Source: Oceanihabitans sp. (GTDB taxonomy: Bacteria; Bacteroidota; Bacteroidia; Flavobacteriales; Flavobacteriaceae). From it: a DNA stretch of 11,434 nt. The DNA is taken from NCBI GenBank assembly GCA_018067265.1, contig JAGPUY010000231.1:1-11434 (forward strand). The letters run 5' to 3'. Positions 1 through 6,872 of the stretch are shown here, one piece after another. The notes beneath the pieces were generated by a model. That model searched no databases, was not told where the DNA came from, and worked only from the letters and a program-made list of their open reading frames with translations. How positions within the stretch are numbered: the first letter of the stretch is position 1; each line of letters starts with the position of its first letter. A program made the translations under genes and the position numbers.

Positions 1-1
1 T

Positions 2-601
2 ATTGGTCATTTTGAATGGAATGTTCAAGAAACGCCTATTGATTTTATGACCGCTGCGGCACATAAATTTCACGGACCAAAAGGAATTGGTTTTGCTTAT
101 ATACGTAAAAACAGCAATTTTAAACCACTTATTTTTGGAGGATCTCAAGAACGTGGTTACCGAGCAGGAACAGAACCTGTGCATGCTATAAAAGGTTTAG
201 AAACCGCCTTTAAACTGGCATACCAAAACCTAGATGAAGAACGTGCTTATGTACAAGATTTAAAAGACTATTTTAAAGTGGTACTTAAAAAGGCTATTCC
301 AGAAGTAAAATATAATGGTAATTGCGAAGATCAAGTAAAAAGCACCTATACTTTAATAAATGTGTGTTTGCCAATGAGTGCTGAAAAAGCATTGACTTTG
401 CAGTTTCAAATGGATTTAAAAGGAATTGCTTGCTCTAAAGGATCTGCTTGCCAAAGTGGAAGCGGAAAAGGTTCGCACGTTTTAGCGCAAATCTTAGATG
501 AAGAAGATCTGCAAAAGCCATCTATTCGTTTTTCTTTTTGTAAATACAATACCAAAGAAGAGATTGATTATGCGGTTGGTGTTTTAAAGGAGTTTGTTTA
601 A
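2..601 (+). CDS. Cysteine desulfurase, class I (IscS/NifS type), 5'-truncated
   Basis: This PLP enzyme removes sulfur from L-cysteine, giving alanine and an enzyme-bound persulfide for Fe-S cluster assembly or tRNA thiolation. Only the C-terminal 199 residues are present. The frame is open from base 2 and reads IGHFEWNVQETPIDFMTAAAH, so the ATG at 47 is internal and not the start. Visible landmarks are the PLP-binding lysine in AHKFHGPKG (Lys codon 65-67), the RAGTEP motif, and the catalytic-cysteine loop GSACQSGSG (Cys codon 449-451). This loop is of the class I kind; SufS enzymes carry a different one. The family is usually about 380-400 residues, so roughly half is missing to the left. The gene ends in TAA at 599-601 and converges on the minus-strand gene at 782-1285. 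The family call is firm. Whether it serves general Fe-S assembly or tRNA modification cannot be told from this part. Confidence 0.93.
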   Translation: MGHFEWNVQETPIDFMTAAAHKFHGPKGIGFAYIRKNSNFKPLIFGGSQERGYRAGTEPVHAIKGLETAFKLAYQNLDEERAYVQDLKDYFKVVLKKAIPEVKYNGNCEDQVKSTYTLINVCLPMSAEKALTLQFQMDLKGIACSKGSACQSGSGKGSHVLAQILDEEDLQKPSIRFSFCKYNTKEEIDYAVGVLKEFV

Positions 602-610
602 ATAAAGTAT

Positions 611-702
611 GGTGCTTCGTAAAATGCGCTTCGCTAATTTTTAGACAAACCTTACGGATTTCACTAAGGTAAAATGCACCTTACTTTACTAAAGGAAGGT
701 GC
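611..702. repeat. Small repeat-bearing spacer with a strong hairpin
   Basis: The non-coding spacer after the cysteine desulfurase contains GTAAAATGC twice in direct orientation (619-627 and 669-677, 50 bp apart). It also holds an imperfect hairpin at 676-702: GCACCTT pairs with AAGGTGC and an inner CTTT/AAAG closes a 3-nt loop, with one A.G mismatch between the two helices. A weaker 5-bp stem CCTTA/TAAGG lies at 650-669, and GGTGC at 611-615 can pair with GCACC at 676-680. No T-run follows the main hairpin, so it is not a classical terminator. It may be a degenerate dispersed repeat or an mRNA 3'-end structure. I do not recognise a named family. Confidence 0.4.
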
Positions 703-726
703 CAAAAGGAAATACTATAAAACATA

Positions 727-763
727 AAAAAACCTTCAGAAAATATTCCTCTGAAGGTTTTTT
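727..763. terminator. Bidirectional intrinsic terminator between convergent genes
   Basis: AAAAAACCTTCAGA (727-740) pairs perfectly with TCTGAAGGTTTTTT (750-763) around a 9-nt loop. The stem is preceded by A's and followed by T's, so it can end transcription from both the cysteine desulfurase (+) and the small membrane protein gene (-). Confidence 0.9.
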
Positions 764-781
764 ACTACAATTAATCAACAC

Positions 782-1285
782 TTAAGCGGCTTGTTCTTTT
801 CTATGTATACTGCTTTTAATTTTAGCTTCCCATTTTTCTAAAAGTGGAACTTCATTCGTCATTTCAATGTTTACATCTACATTGTAAAACTCTAATACTT
901 CTTTTGCTTTATTCGAATTTTTAAAACCAATAACCAAATCTATTTTGTCGGTTTCGGTTTTAAAAGTAGTTTTGTTTTTAAAAGTTCTATTGGTTCTAAC
1001 AATTTCACAAAAAGCTATTTCTTCTATATCTATAATGATCGTATTATGTGCTTCATCAATTATTTTAGAATAGATTAGTTTGTTCTGGTTTTCGTCTATT
1101 GCAAGCGCATAGTAGGATCCCCAAAAATCAGGTTCGGTTACCTTTAAATTGTTTTTTTGTGCTTCGTCTATAAAACCTTTTTTAGATTTTTTCTTTTTAC
1201 TGGTTTGTGATCTTTGTATGAATAGGATTGGTAATATTACTATAAGCGTAATTATAACGCCAATAATGGTGCTTGTAGATTCCAT
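782..1285 (-). CDS. Small membrane-anchored protein of unknown function
   Basis: I do not recognise a named family in this 167-residue protein. Residues about 6-24 form one hydrophobic membrane segment with a short polar N-terminus. A basic stretch follows (lysines 30-33 and 35-36), which predicts an N-out, C-in anchor with the rest in the cytoplasm. Residues about 55-160 alternate short beta-strand-like segments (YYALAIDENQNKLIYSK, TIIIDIEEIAFCEIV, KIDLVIGF) and end in a helix-rich tail. This pattern recalls PH-like domains, but that is inference from the pattern only. The gene stands alone and converges on the cysteine desulfurase across a shared terminator. I found no convincing TAnnTTTG promoter in the roughly 40 bp upstream of the start. 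The start is supported by its position right before the membrane segment. Confidence 0.75.
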   Translation of the reverse strand: MESTSTIIGVIITLIVILPILFIQRSQTSKKKKSKKGFIDEAQKNNLKVTEPDFWGSYYALAIDENQNKLIYSKIIDEAHNTIIIDIEEIAFCEIVRTNRTFKNKTTFKTETDKIDLVIGFKNSNKAKEVLEFYNVDVNIEMTNEVPLLEKWEAKIKSSIHRKEQAA

Positions 1286-1352
1286 AAATTTATTTTTTTA
1301 TTTGATTATAAGTTGTATTTCTTGGCTGAAAACCAAGGATAAAATAAGGTGA

Positions 1353-1380
1353 CAGCTAATTTTTTTTAGAAAATTAGTTG
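1353..1380 (-). terminator. Possible weak terminator/hairpin after the His-containing small gene
   Basis: CTAATTTT (1356-1363) pairs with AAAATTAG (1370-1377), extended by a G.T wobble and two more pairs to 1353/1380, around a 6-nt loop. On the minus strand it lies 25 bp past the stop codon of the gene at 1405-1779 and is followed by the T-rich but interrupted CACCTTATTTTAT. The stem is AT-rich, so efficiency is uncertain. A second small stem, CTTGG/CCAAG, lies at 1321-1337. Confidence 0.35.
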
Positions 1381-1404
1381 TGCGAATAAATAAAAAAATA
1401 CGTT

Positions 1405-1779
1405 TTATGAAAAAGTATGGAAAGGGTAGAGTAGTGCTTCCATATCTAATCCTGGATGGATGTTGATGCTGCGATACAGATATTGTTTGTCTTTCGTTAC
1501 GGTGTAGCTTTCGGCATACTTAAAAAGAAGAAACTGTGCTTTTAATTTTTCAGAAGGAAAATTAAAAGTACTAGAACTAGCAATATCTGCAAGTGGTTCT
1601 AAATCTGGAAATACAGAAAGCTCAGGCGTTTTAGCGTCCGAATGATTATGCGCAACATCATGTTGTTGACTACTATCTGAAACAACATCTATGACAAGAT
1701 TGTGCATAGAAATGCTGATGCTTAAACTATAAGCAAGCAGCAGGCTTAGCGCCATTATATTTCTAAACATTTGTTTCAT
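1405..1779 (-). CDS. Small exported protein of unknown function with a His cluster
   Basis: This 124-residue protein has a hydrophobic N-terminus (about residues 5-24, IMALSLLLAYSLSISIS) typical of a signal peptide or single anchor. No clear signal peptidase site or lipobox is visible. After it comes a polar segment with HDVAHNHSD (His 40, 44 and 46), which could bind a metal ion; that is inference. The C-terminal half is amphipathic with aromatic residues (LLFKYAESYTVTKDKQYLYRS). I recognise no family. It lies 46 bp downstream of the TonB-dependent receptor on the same strand, so it may be a periplasmic partner of that receptor. A TAAATTTG promoter box just upstream would place the start of transcription at or next to this ATG, so either the mRNA is leaderless or translation begins at the second Met (codon 4). 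Confidence 0.65.
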   Translation of the reverse strand: MKQMFRNIMALSLLLAYSLSISISMHNLVIDVVSDSSQQHDVAHNHSDAKTPELSVFPDLEPLADIASSSTFNFPSEKLKAQFLLFKYAESYTVTKDKQYLYRSINIHPGLDMEALLYPFHTFS

Positions 1780-1784
1780 GAAGG

Positions 1785-1792
1785 CAAATTTA
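1785..1792 (-). promoter_or_regulatory. Candidate -7 box for the small exported protein gene
   Basis: On the minus strand this reads TAAATTTG, an exact match to the Bacteroidota -7 consensus TAnnTTTG. No TTG is found at the expected -33 spacing, and the box is only 5 bp from the ATG, so it would give a leaderless or nearly leaderless mRNA. It may be chance in AT-rich DNA. Confidence 0.3.
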
Positions 1793-1825
1793 CTACTGTT
1801 TTTAATTCGATATTAAAAAAAAATG

Positions 1826-4288
1826 TTAAAACTTCATTGTCGTTCTTACATTAAAAACTCTTGGTGTTAAATAGTTTGGTATTGCATATTGACGTTTGCT
1901 GTATACATCTCTAACCCAAGTATTGGTAATGGAGTTTTGTACATCAAAAATATTAAAGATTTCAAGTCCTAATGAAAGTTCTTTAAATGGTTTTTTCCAA
2001 CCAGAATCAAACTGCTTTTTATTGTCTACAAGTACATATTGTACACCTAAATCGGCACGTTTGTAATCTGGTAAACGGTTTTGGTAGACATAAGGATCTG
2101 CATAACTTGGTGAACCACCAGGAAGCCCTGTGTTATATACCAAGTTTAAATACATTTTTAAGTTTGGCATGGTTGGCACATAATCTTGAAACAATGCAGC
2201 AAATTTTAATCGTTGGTCTGTTGGTCTTGCAATATAGCCACGACCATCAATATTTTCTTCGGTTTTTAAATAACCAAAACTAAACCAAGATTCTGTTCCA
2301 GGAACAAACTCACCGTTTAATCGTAAGTCTAAACCATAGGCATACGCTTCTGCATTGTTATCGGCAGCATAGCGTATTCTTACGTTTTCTACAGTATACG
2401 GATTTACATCGTTTATCTTTTTGTAATACGCTTCACTAGTAAGTTTAAATGGTCTGTCCCACATTTTAAAACTATAATCATTTCCTAAGACAAAATGAAT
2501 GGATTGCTGTGCTTTTACATTGGGTTGTACTTCTCCGTTTTGATTGCGTAATTCTCTATAAAAAGGAGGCTGGTAATAAAAACCAGTTCCAAACCTAAAA
2601 AGCATGTCTTTTTTCCAGTTCGGTTTTATGGCTACTTGTGCTCTCGGACTAAAAACGGTTTGTGAAGAACTAGCAATGCCGTCTCCTTCTACATTCCAAT
2701 TGTGCATTCTTGCTCCGGCATTTACCCAAAGTTCACTTTCACCAACGGCGAAACGTCTGCTCCATTGTAAATACGCTTGTATTCTATCTATAGAAGTATT
2801 GTTATTTGCTCTAACGTTTTGGTAGGCTGTGATAGGACCTTCATTTGGTTGATATGGTTGGTTGTTGAAATCATCTAGATTTGGCGGATTAATAGTAAAT
2901 CCTGCAGAGTCTACAACTTCCCATTCTACTAATCGGTCTCTAATATCTTCGTTGGTATATTTTACAGACCATTCGAAATTGTTGTCGTTAATTTCGTAAT
3001 CTCCTTTATGCTCAATAGTTGTAATAAGCGCATCTAAATCATTTCTACCATGATTTAATTGGCCGCCAATACCTTCACTAAATTCTACTTCTCCTAAATC
3101 TTCGTCGCCAATATTGGTGTTTACTTCTCCAAGGCGGTACTGTGCAAGAATATCAAAATATTCTTCTTCCGTGGTGTGATATGTGGAAGCTACTAAACTT
3201 AAATTTAAATCGTCATTCACTTTATAGGTTCCTTGTAACGCACCAAAAAGTGTTTGGTATGCATCTTTTTCTTGCCCTTCATAAAAAACAAGCAACGCAA
3301 TAGGATCTGTTAAAGTTCCGAAGTTCGTTTGTCTGGTTTGTGGTTCGTAATTGTATTTGTTAATGGAAGCATTTCCTAAAAAGCTTAAGCTAAATTTATC
3401 TGTAAAATTATAAGTAACGAAAGATTGCACGTCTAAAAATTTAGGATCGTAATTGGTTTCTGTTTCTTTTGCGTTTACCAATAAACTATTATCTCTATAA
3501 CGTACACCAACAATTCCTGTTAATTTATTATCATTACTTGCAGCTTCTATAGCGATGCTTCCGCCAAGTAAGCTTAAATCTGCTGCGATTCCAAAATCGG
3601 TTGGCTTTCTATAGGTGATATCTAAAACCGAAGAAAGTTTATCACCATATTTCGCCTGAAATCCTCCTGCAGAAAAATCAACATTCTGTACTAAATCGGT
3701 ATTTACAAAACTTAAACCTTCTTGTTGTCCCGAACGAATTAAAAACGGTCTGTATACTTCAATACCATTTACGTACACCAGATTTTCGTCATAATTACCA
3801 CCACGAACCGAGTATTGTGTACTTAATTCGTTATTACTATTTACACCAGGAAGTGTTTTTAATAAATTTTCTACACCAGCATTTGCACCAGGAATTCTTC
3901 TAATGGTTGCCGGTTTTAGTGTAATAACACCTTGTACATCTTTTCTTTTTCTTCCAGAAATAACAACCGTTGCAATTTGCTCAATATTGGTTTGCATTAC
4001 CGGATTGAACTCTATTTCTTCGCCATTCTTCAAGTTAAAAGTAACCACTGTCTTTTTTAATGAAATATGTGTAAAGGTTACGGTTACATCTTGGTTAGCA
4101 GGTATTTTTAAAATAAAAAAACCATTGGCATTTGTTGTGGTTCCAGTGTCGTCCACTTTAATGTTTACATTGTCTACTGGTTTGTTAAATTCATCTAGAA
4201 TGACACCTCTTACTGTTCCTGTTTGGGCAAACATAAAAAAAGGTAGAAGAATAAATAAAGAAGATAGGAATTGAAATTTAGTATTCAA
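1826..4288 (-). CDS. TonB-dependent outer-membrane receptor
   Basis: This 820-residue outer-membrane transporter uses TonB-ExbBD energy to import a ligand the sequence does not identify. A signal peptide spans residues 1-21 (cleavage FA|QTG). A carboxypeptidase-regulatory-like beta-sandwich lies at about 25-105, typical of Bacteroidota receptors. A TonB-box-like ATVVISG follows at 106-112. The plug domain covers about 125-230, with YSVRGGNYDENLVYVNG at 159-175 and FSAGGFQAKYGDKLSS at 205-220. The rest is a 22-strand-type barrel ending in a terminal Phe (TTMKF), as outer-membrane proteins do. It is shorter than SusC proteins (about 1000 residues), and no SusD gene is adjacent, so polysaccharide import of the Sus type is unlikely. 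Iron-chelate, cobalamin, metal or peptide uptake remain possible. It starts 12 bp after the M23 peptidase gene, implying co-transcription. Confidence 0.93.
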   Translation of the reverse strand: MNTKFQFLSSLFILLPFFMFAQTGTVRGVILDEFNKPVDNVNIKVDDTGTTTNANGFFILKIPANQDVTVTFTHISLKKTVVTFNLKNGEEIEFNPVMQTNIEQIATVVISGRKRKDVQGVITLKPATIRRIPGANAGVENLLKTLPGVNSNNELSTQYSVRGGNYDENLVYVNGIEVYRPFLIRSGQQEGLSFVNTDLVQNVDFSAGGFQAKYGDKLSSVLDITYRKPTDFGIAADLSLLGGSIAIEAASNDNKLTGIVGVRYRDNSLLVNAKETETNYDPKFLDVQSFVTYNFTDKFSLSFLGNASINKYNYEPQTRQTNFGTLTDPIALLVFYEGQEKDAYQTLFGALQGTYKVNDDLNLSLVASTYHTTEEEYFDILAQYRLGEVNTNIGDEDLGEVEFSEGIGGQLNHGRNDLDALITTIEHKGDYEINDNNFEWSVKYTNEDIRDRLVEWEVVDSAGFTINPPNLDDFNNQPYQPNEGPITAYQNVRANNNTSIDRIQAYLQWSRRFAVGESELWVNAGARMHNWNVEGDGIASSSQTVFSPRAQVAIKPNWKKDMLFRFGTGFYYQPPFYRELRNQNGEVQPNVKAQQSIHFVLGNDYSFKMWDRPFKLTSEAYYKKINDVNPYTVENVRIRYAADNNAEAYAYGLDLRLNGEFVPGTESWFSFGYLKTEENIDGRGYIARPTDQRLKFAALFQDYVPTMPNLKMYLNLVYNTGLPGGSPSYADPYVYQNRLPDYKRADLGVQYVLVDNKKQFDSGWKKPFKELSLGLEIFNIFDVQNSITNTWVRDVYSKRQYAIPNYLTPRVFNVRTTMKF

Positions 4289-4300
4289 GATAGTTCGTTT

Positions 4301-5989
4301 TTATTTTCGGTAAAACATAGTTTCAAATGTAGAATTATTTCCCACATTATCTGTAACAATTAGCTTTAAATTATTTTTTGTTTCGGTAGAAACGGCATCA
4401 TTAAAGTCGTAAGTTAATGTTTTTGTTTTATAATCATACTCGGTTAAAATCCATTTTCCATTTAAAGTCGCTCTGTAATTAGAGATTCCAGAACCTTTAT
4501 CTTCAATTTTAATTTTTAGGAATCGGTACTTGCTTAGCCATTTTCCTTTGGAAAAGTTTTTTGGTGTTATCGTCGGCGCAATAGTATCTGAAGCCAGCGC
4601 ATACTTACCCAATGTTTTTGTGCTAGTCGTTAAAATACTTCCTTTTCTTTTGGTGCTAGAGTACAACGGATAATCATTCCAACCAACCAATCTTGCAATA
4701 TAGATTTTACTGGCATCTTCGGTTGTATAACCACTTAAATCATAACTAATTTCGAAATTTCTTTTTGCAGGAATGATATCTTTATGCAATCTTAATGTAT
4801 CTTTTGTGACCTTAAAGTCGATAAAAAAATCATCATAAAAAGTATTACTTCCAATGTTTACTTTAACGCGACCTTCGTTTAAAGTTTCCTCTTGACTAGC
4901 ATAAATATAAAATGGCGTAGTAGTGTCTTCCAAAGGTAAAACGTCATTAGATTTTAAACCTTTAATATTAATTTGAAGCCAAACATCATTATCTTTAATA
5001 TCGGAAACACGCACTTTATACACCGAAGAAGTGCTGTCTTCTACCTCAATATAACCATCATTGGAAGCGTTATTGTACATACTTAACGGATTGTTTTCTT
5101 CTATAAAAAGCTTTTGAACTCTTTGTTTCTTAGTTTTATAGAGGTCATAATCTATTAAACGATTTAAATGTTTGGTTTCGCTAAACGAAAAACGCTTAAA
5201 ATCTAACTCAAAGCATAAATCGCCATTATATCTTGTTTGAATATTATAGACGCCGTTTTTATTGGCAGCCAAATCCTGTCTATCTATAGTTGCAATAGCA
5301 AAACCTATTTTTCCATAAGCTTCTAAGTTTTCAACGGAATACGTACCATCTTTATTATCTATTAATCGAAGTTTTTGTTTTATTTTAGACTTGTTTACAT
5401 GTGCATCTTGACCAATTGGATAAGCATACACTTCTGTAATAATTGGCTTGGTGCTATCTTTTATATCTAATCCGAAAAGTAAAGGATTTATAGGCCTTTC
5501 TTGGTTGTCTCTAATTTCGTAATGTAAATGAGGTCCGCCAGAACCACCAGTGTTTCCAGAGTAAGCAATAACTTCTCCTTTTTCTACTATAAGTTCTTCT
5601 GGATTTGGGAATAGTTGAATTTCAAAGGATTCCTCTTCGTATTGGCGTTTTTTCACATAAGCTTCAATTTCTTTTGAAAAACTTTGTAGATGTCCGTAAA
5701 CAGTAGTGTATCCATTAGGATGTGTAATGTATAGCGCTTTTCCGTAGCCAAAATGAGAAACTTTAATTCTACTTATATAGCCGTTTGCGGTACCGTATAC
5801 CTTTAAACCTTCACGTTGTTGCGTTTTTAAATCCATTCCAGAATGAAAATGATTGGACCGTAACTCGCCAAAAGTACCGGCGGCAACCAAAGTAATGTCT
5901 AAAGGAGATCTAAAATAATCTGTAGGATAAATGCTTTGTGCATTGGATATAAAGGGGCAAACCAGAAATAAAATAAATAGAATTTTCAT
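4301..5989 (-). CDS. Exported M23 (LytM-type) metallopeptidase with C-terminal beta-rich region
   Basis: This is a predicted zinc endopeptidase acting on peptidoglycan cross-links in the periplasm or envelope, 562 residues long. A signal peptide spans 1-17 (SNA|QS); the Cys at 11 lacks a proper lipobox. The M23 domain lies at about 35-175 with intact zinc and catalytic residues: HSGMD (His49, Asp53), YGH (His100) and PHLH (His154, His156). Between His100 and GNTGGSGGPHLH it carries about 20 extra residues (Tyr111 to Pro130 region) compared with compact LytM domains. Residues about 180-560 form a long beta-rich region that looks like Ig-like or accessory domains, with no second enzyme motif. 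It is the first gene of the operon with the TonB-dependent receptor and diverges from the zapA cluster. Because all metal ligands are present I expect an active enzyme, not a degenerate activator such as EnvC. Confidence 0.9.
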   Translation of the reverse strand: MKILFILFLVCPFISNAQSIYPTDYFRSPLDITLVAAGTFGELRSNHFHSGMDLKTQQREGLKVYGTANGYISRIKVSHFGYGKALYITHPNGYTTVYGHLQSFSKEIEAYVKKRQYEEESFEIQLFPNPEELIVEKGEVIAYSGNTGGSGGPHLHYEIRDNQERPINPLLFGLDIKDSTKPIITEVYAYPIGQDAHVNKSKIKQKLRLIDNKDGTYSVENLEAYGKIGFAIATIDRQDLAANKNGVYNIQTRYNGDLCFELDFKRFSFSETKHLNRLIDYDLYKTKKQRVQKLFIEENNPLSMYNNASNDGYIEVEDSTSSVYKVRVSDIKDNDVWLQINIKGLKSNDVLPLEDTTTPFYIYASQEETLNEGRVKVNIGSNTFYDDFFIDFKVTKDTLRLHKDIIPAKRNFEISYDLSGYTTEDASKIYIARLVGWNDYPLYSSTKRKGSILTTSTKTLGKYALASDTIAPTITPKNFSKGKWLSKYRFLKIKIEDKGSGISNYRATLNGKWILTEYDYKTKTLTYDFNDAVSTETKNNLKLIVTDNVGNNSTFETMFYRK

Positions 5990-6005
5990 AAAATATATTG
6001 TATTG

Positions 6006-6037
6006 CGAAAGTATTAAATTGAAATGAGCATAATCAA
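6006..6037 (-). promoter_or_regulatory. Candidate promoter for the M23-TonB receptor operon
   Basis: On the minus strand a near-consensus -7 box TACTTTCG (6013-6006; one mismatch to TAnnTTTG) lies 21 bp after a TTG (6037-6035). Transcription would begin about 10 bp upstream of the ATG at 5989. The mismatch lowers confidence. Confidence 0.35.
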
Positions 6038-6064
6038 AAACTTAGAATATATTCATTAAAAAAA

Positions 6065-6086
6065 TTTATAGAAAATTTTCTATAAA
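6065..6086. repeat. Perfect 22-bp palindrome in a divergent intergenic region
   Basis: The half-site TTTATAGAAAA (6065-6075) is followed directly by its exact reverse complement (6076-6086), with no spacer. Pairing breaks at 6064/6087. It lies 75 bp upstream of the M23 start, just upstream of its candidate -33 element, and about 105 bp upstream of the promoter for the zapA cluster. No T-run follows on either side, so it is not an obvious terminator. A binding site for a dimeric regulator is the simplest reading. AT-rich DNA raises the chance of accidental palindromes, but 11 perfect pairs is long. Confidence 0.6.
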
Positions 6087-6189
6087 GATAAGAAATTGCA
6101 TTTTATTAGCAAGGATTATAACAAATACTACGCCATTGTATTGATATATAGTGTGTTTAAATATTTTTTAATTTAATTATAAAAAACAA

Positions 6190-6220
6190 TTGCTAATTAG
6201 CGTCAGGTATGTTAACTTTG
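6190..6220 (+). promoter_or_regulatory. Promoter of the coiled-coil/zapA cluster
   Basis: TTG at 6190-6192 is followed 20 bp later by TAACTTTG at 6213-6220, an exact match to the Bacteroidota consensus TTG-N(19-21)-TAnnTTTG. Transcription should start near 6226, giving a leader of about 18 nt before the ATG at 6244, with no Shine-Dalgarno sequence. The spacer begins with a perfect 10-bp palindrome, GCTAATTAGC (6192-6201), which could be an operator. Confidence 0.7.
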
Positions 6221-6243
6221 TGAGATAAGTATTGAATTTGTAA

Positions 6244-6534
6244 ATGAGTCATATTGAAGATATTGTAGATGCTTTAGAAAATAAAATTAGCAAAGTATTG
6301 CATAAACAAGAAGTTTTAAAGCAAGCTAATATAAAACTAGAGCAAGATTTACAAGCATCTAATCAAGAGCTTCTACAAGAAAAACAGCGCATTGTTGTTT
6401 GGCAAGAAAAATATGAAGCACTCAAAATGGCGAATTCTTTGCTTGGCAGTGATAATAATAAAAGAGAAACTAAGCTTAAAATAAATACATTAATTAGAGA
6501 GATCGATCATTGTATCGCACAACTTTCTGAATAA
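6244..6534 (+). CDS. Short coiled-coil protein, possible ZapA partner
   Basis: This 96-residue, soluble, highly charged protein is predicted to be almost entirely alpha-helical. Leucine, isoleucine and valine recur at heptad-like spacing from about residue 5 to 55 (IVDALENKISKVL through LEQDLQASNQELLQEKQ). A shorter conserved-looking segment, LKMANSLLGSDNN, follows, then a C-terminal helix (KINTLIREIDHCIAQLSE). There is no signal peptide or membrane segment. It is separated from zapA by 14 bp and shares its promoter, so a role with ZapA at the division ring, comparable to the coiled-coil ZapB of proteobacteria, is a reasonable inference from context and shape. I see no sequence signature proving homology to ZapB. 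The start is fixed by a promoter 24 bp upstream. Confidence 0.8.
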   Translation: MSHIEDIVDALENKISKVLHKQEVLKQANIKLEQDLQASNQELLQEKQRIVVWQEKYEALKMANSLLGSDNNKRETKLKINTLIREIDHCIAQLSE

Positions 6535-6548
6535 TGAAACATAGTTAA

Positions 6549-6842
6549 ATGGCAGAACAGCTTAAAATAAAGCTATCTATAGCTAATAGAGTATATCCTT
6601 TAACCATCAACCCTAGTCAGGAAGAAGGTTTACGTAAAGCAGCCAAGAACATTGAAGCTATGATTACCCAGTTTGAGCAAAGTTATTCTGTTCGAGATAA
6701 ACAAGATGTATTAGCCATGTGCGCATTACAATTAGCATCACAAACAGAACAAAAAACTATAGATAAAGAGAATGTTAACGAACATGTAGAAGAGAAGCTT
6801 AACGCTTTAAATAACTTACTACAGGAGCATTTAAATTTATAA
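6549..6842 (+). CDS. zapA: Cell division protein ZapA
   Basis: ZapA binds FtsZ and promotes bundling and alignment of filaments in the division ring. At 97 residues the protein has the family's usual length. The N-terminal globular domain (about 4-45) shows the expected KIKLSIANRVYPLTINPSQEE followed by LRKAAKNIEAMITQFEQSY. The family pattern D-x-QD-LAM-ALQLA appears as DKQDVLAMCALQLA at about 50-63. The C-terminus (about 64-97) is a coiled coil that mediates tetramer formation in known ZapA. It follows the coiled-coil gene by 14 bp, and a 6S-like RNA begins about 30 bp past its stop. No Shine-Dalgarno sequence is visible, as is usual in this phylum. Confidence 0.9.
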   Translation: MAEQLKIKLSIANRVYPLTINPSQEEGLRKAAKNIEAMITQFEQSYSVRDKQDVLAMCALQLASQTEQKTIDKENVNEHVEEKLNALNNLLQEHLNL

Positions 6843-6872
6843 TTCGTTCTTTTAAATAAAATAAAGGTTACT

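Noticed and set aside
1149..1352. Plus-strand open frame with hydrophobic residues opposite the small membrane protein gene
   Set aside because: It is the antisense of a gene with better coding character; its hydrophobicity mirrors the AT-rich, membrane-segment-coding DNA. No promoter is seen.
1799..1819. TTTTTAAT/ATTAAAAA stem between the TonB receptor gene and the small exported protein gene
   Set aside because: The stem is only A-T pairs in AT-rich DNA and has no clear terminator layout, so it is likely chance.
1987..4274. Several plus-strand open frames (1987-2283, 2604-2825, 3903-4274) inside the TonB receptor gene
   Set aside because: All lie antisense to a complete receptor whose domains are clear along its full length; they have no family features and no promoter.
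1826..4288. SusC-type polysaccharide receptor
   Set aside because: The length (820 residues) is short for SusC, and no SusD or glycoside hydrolase gene is adjacent.
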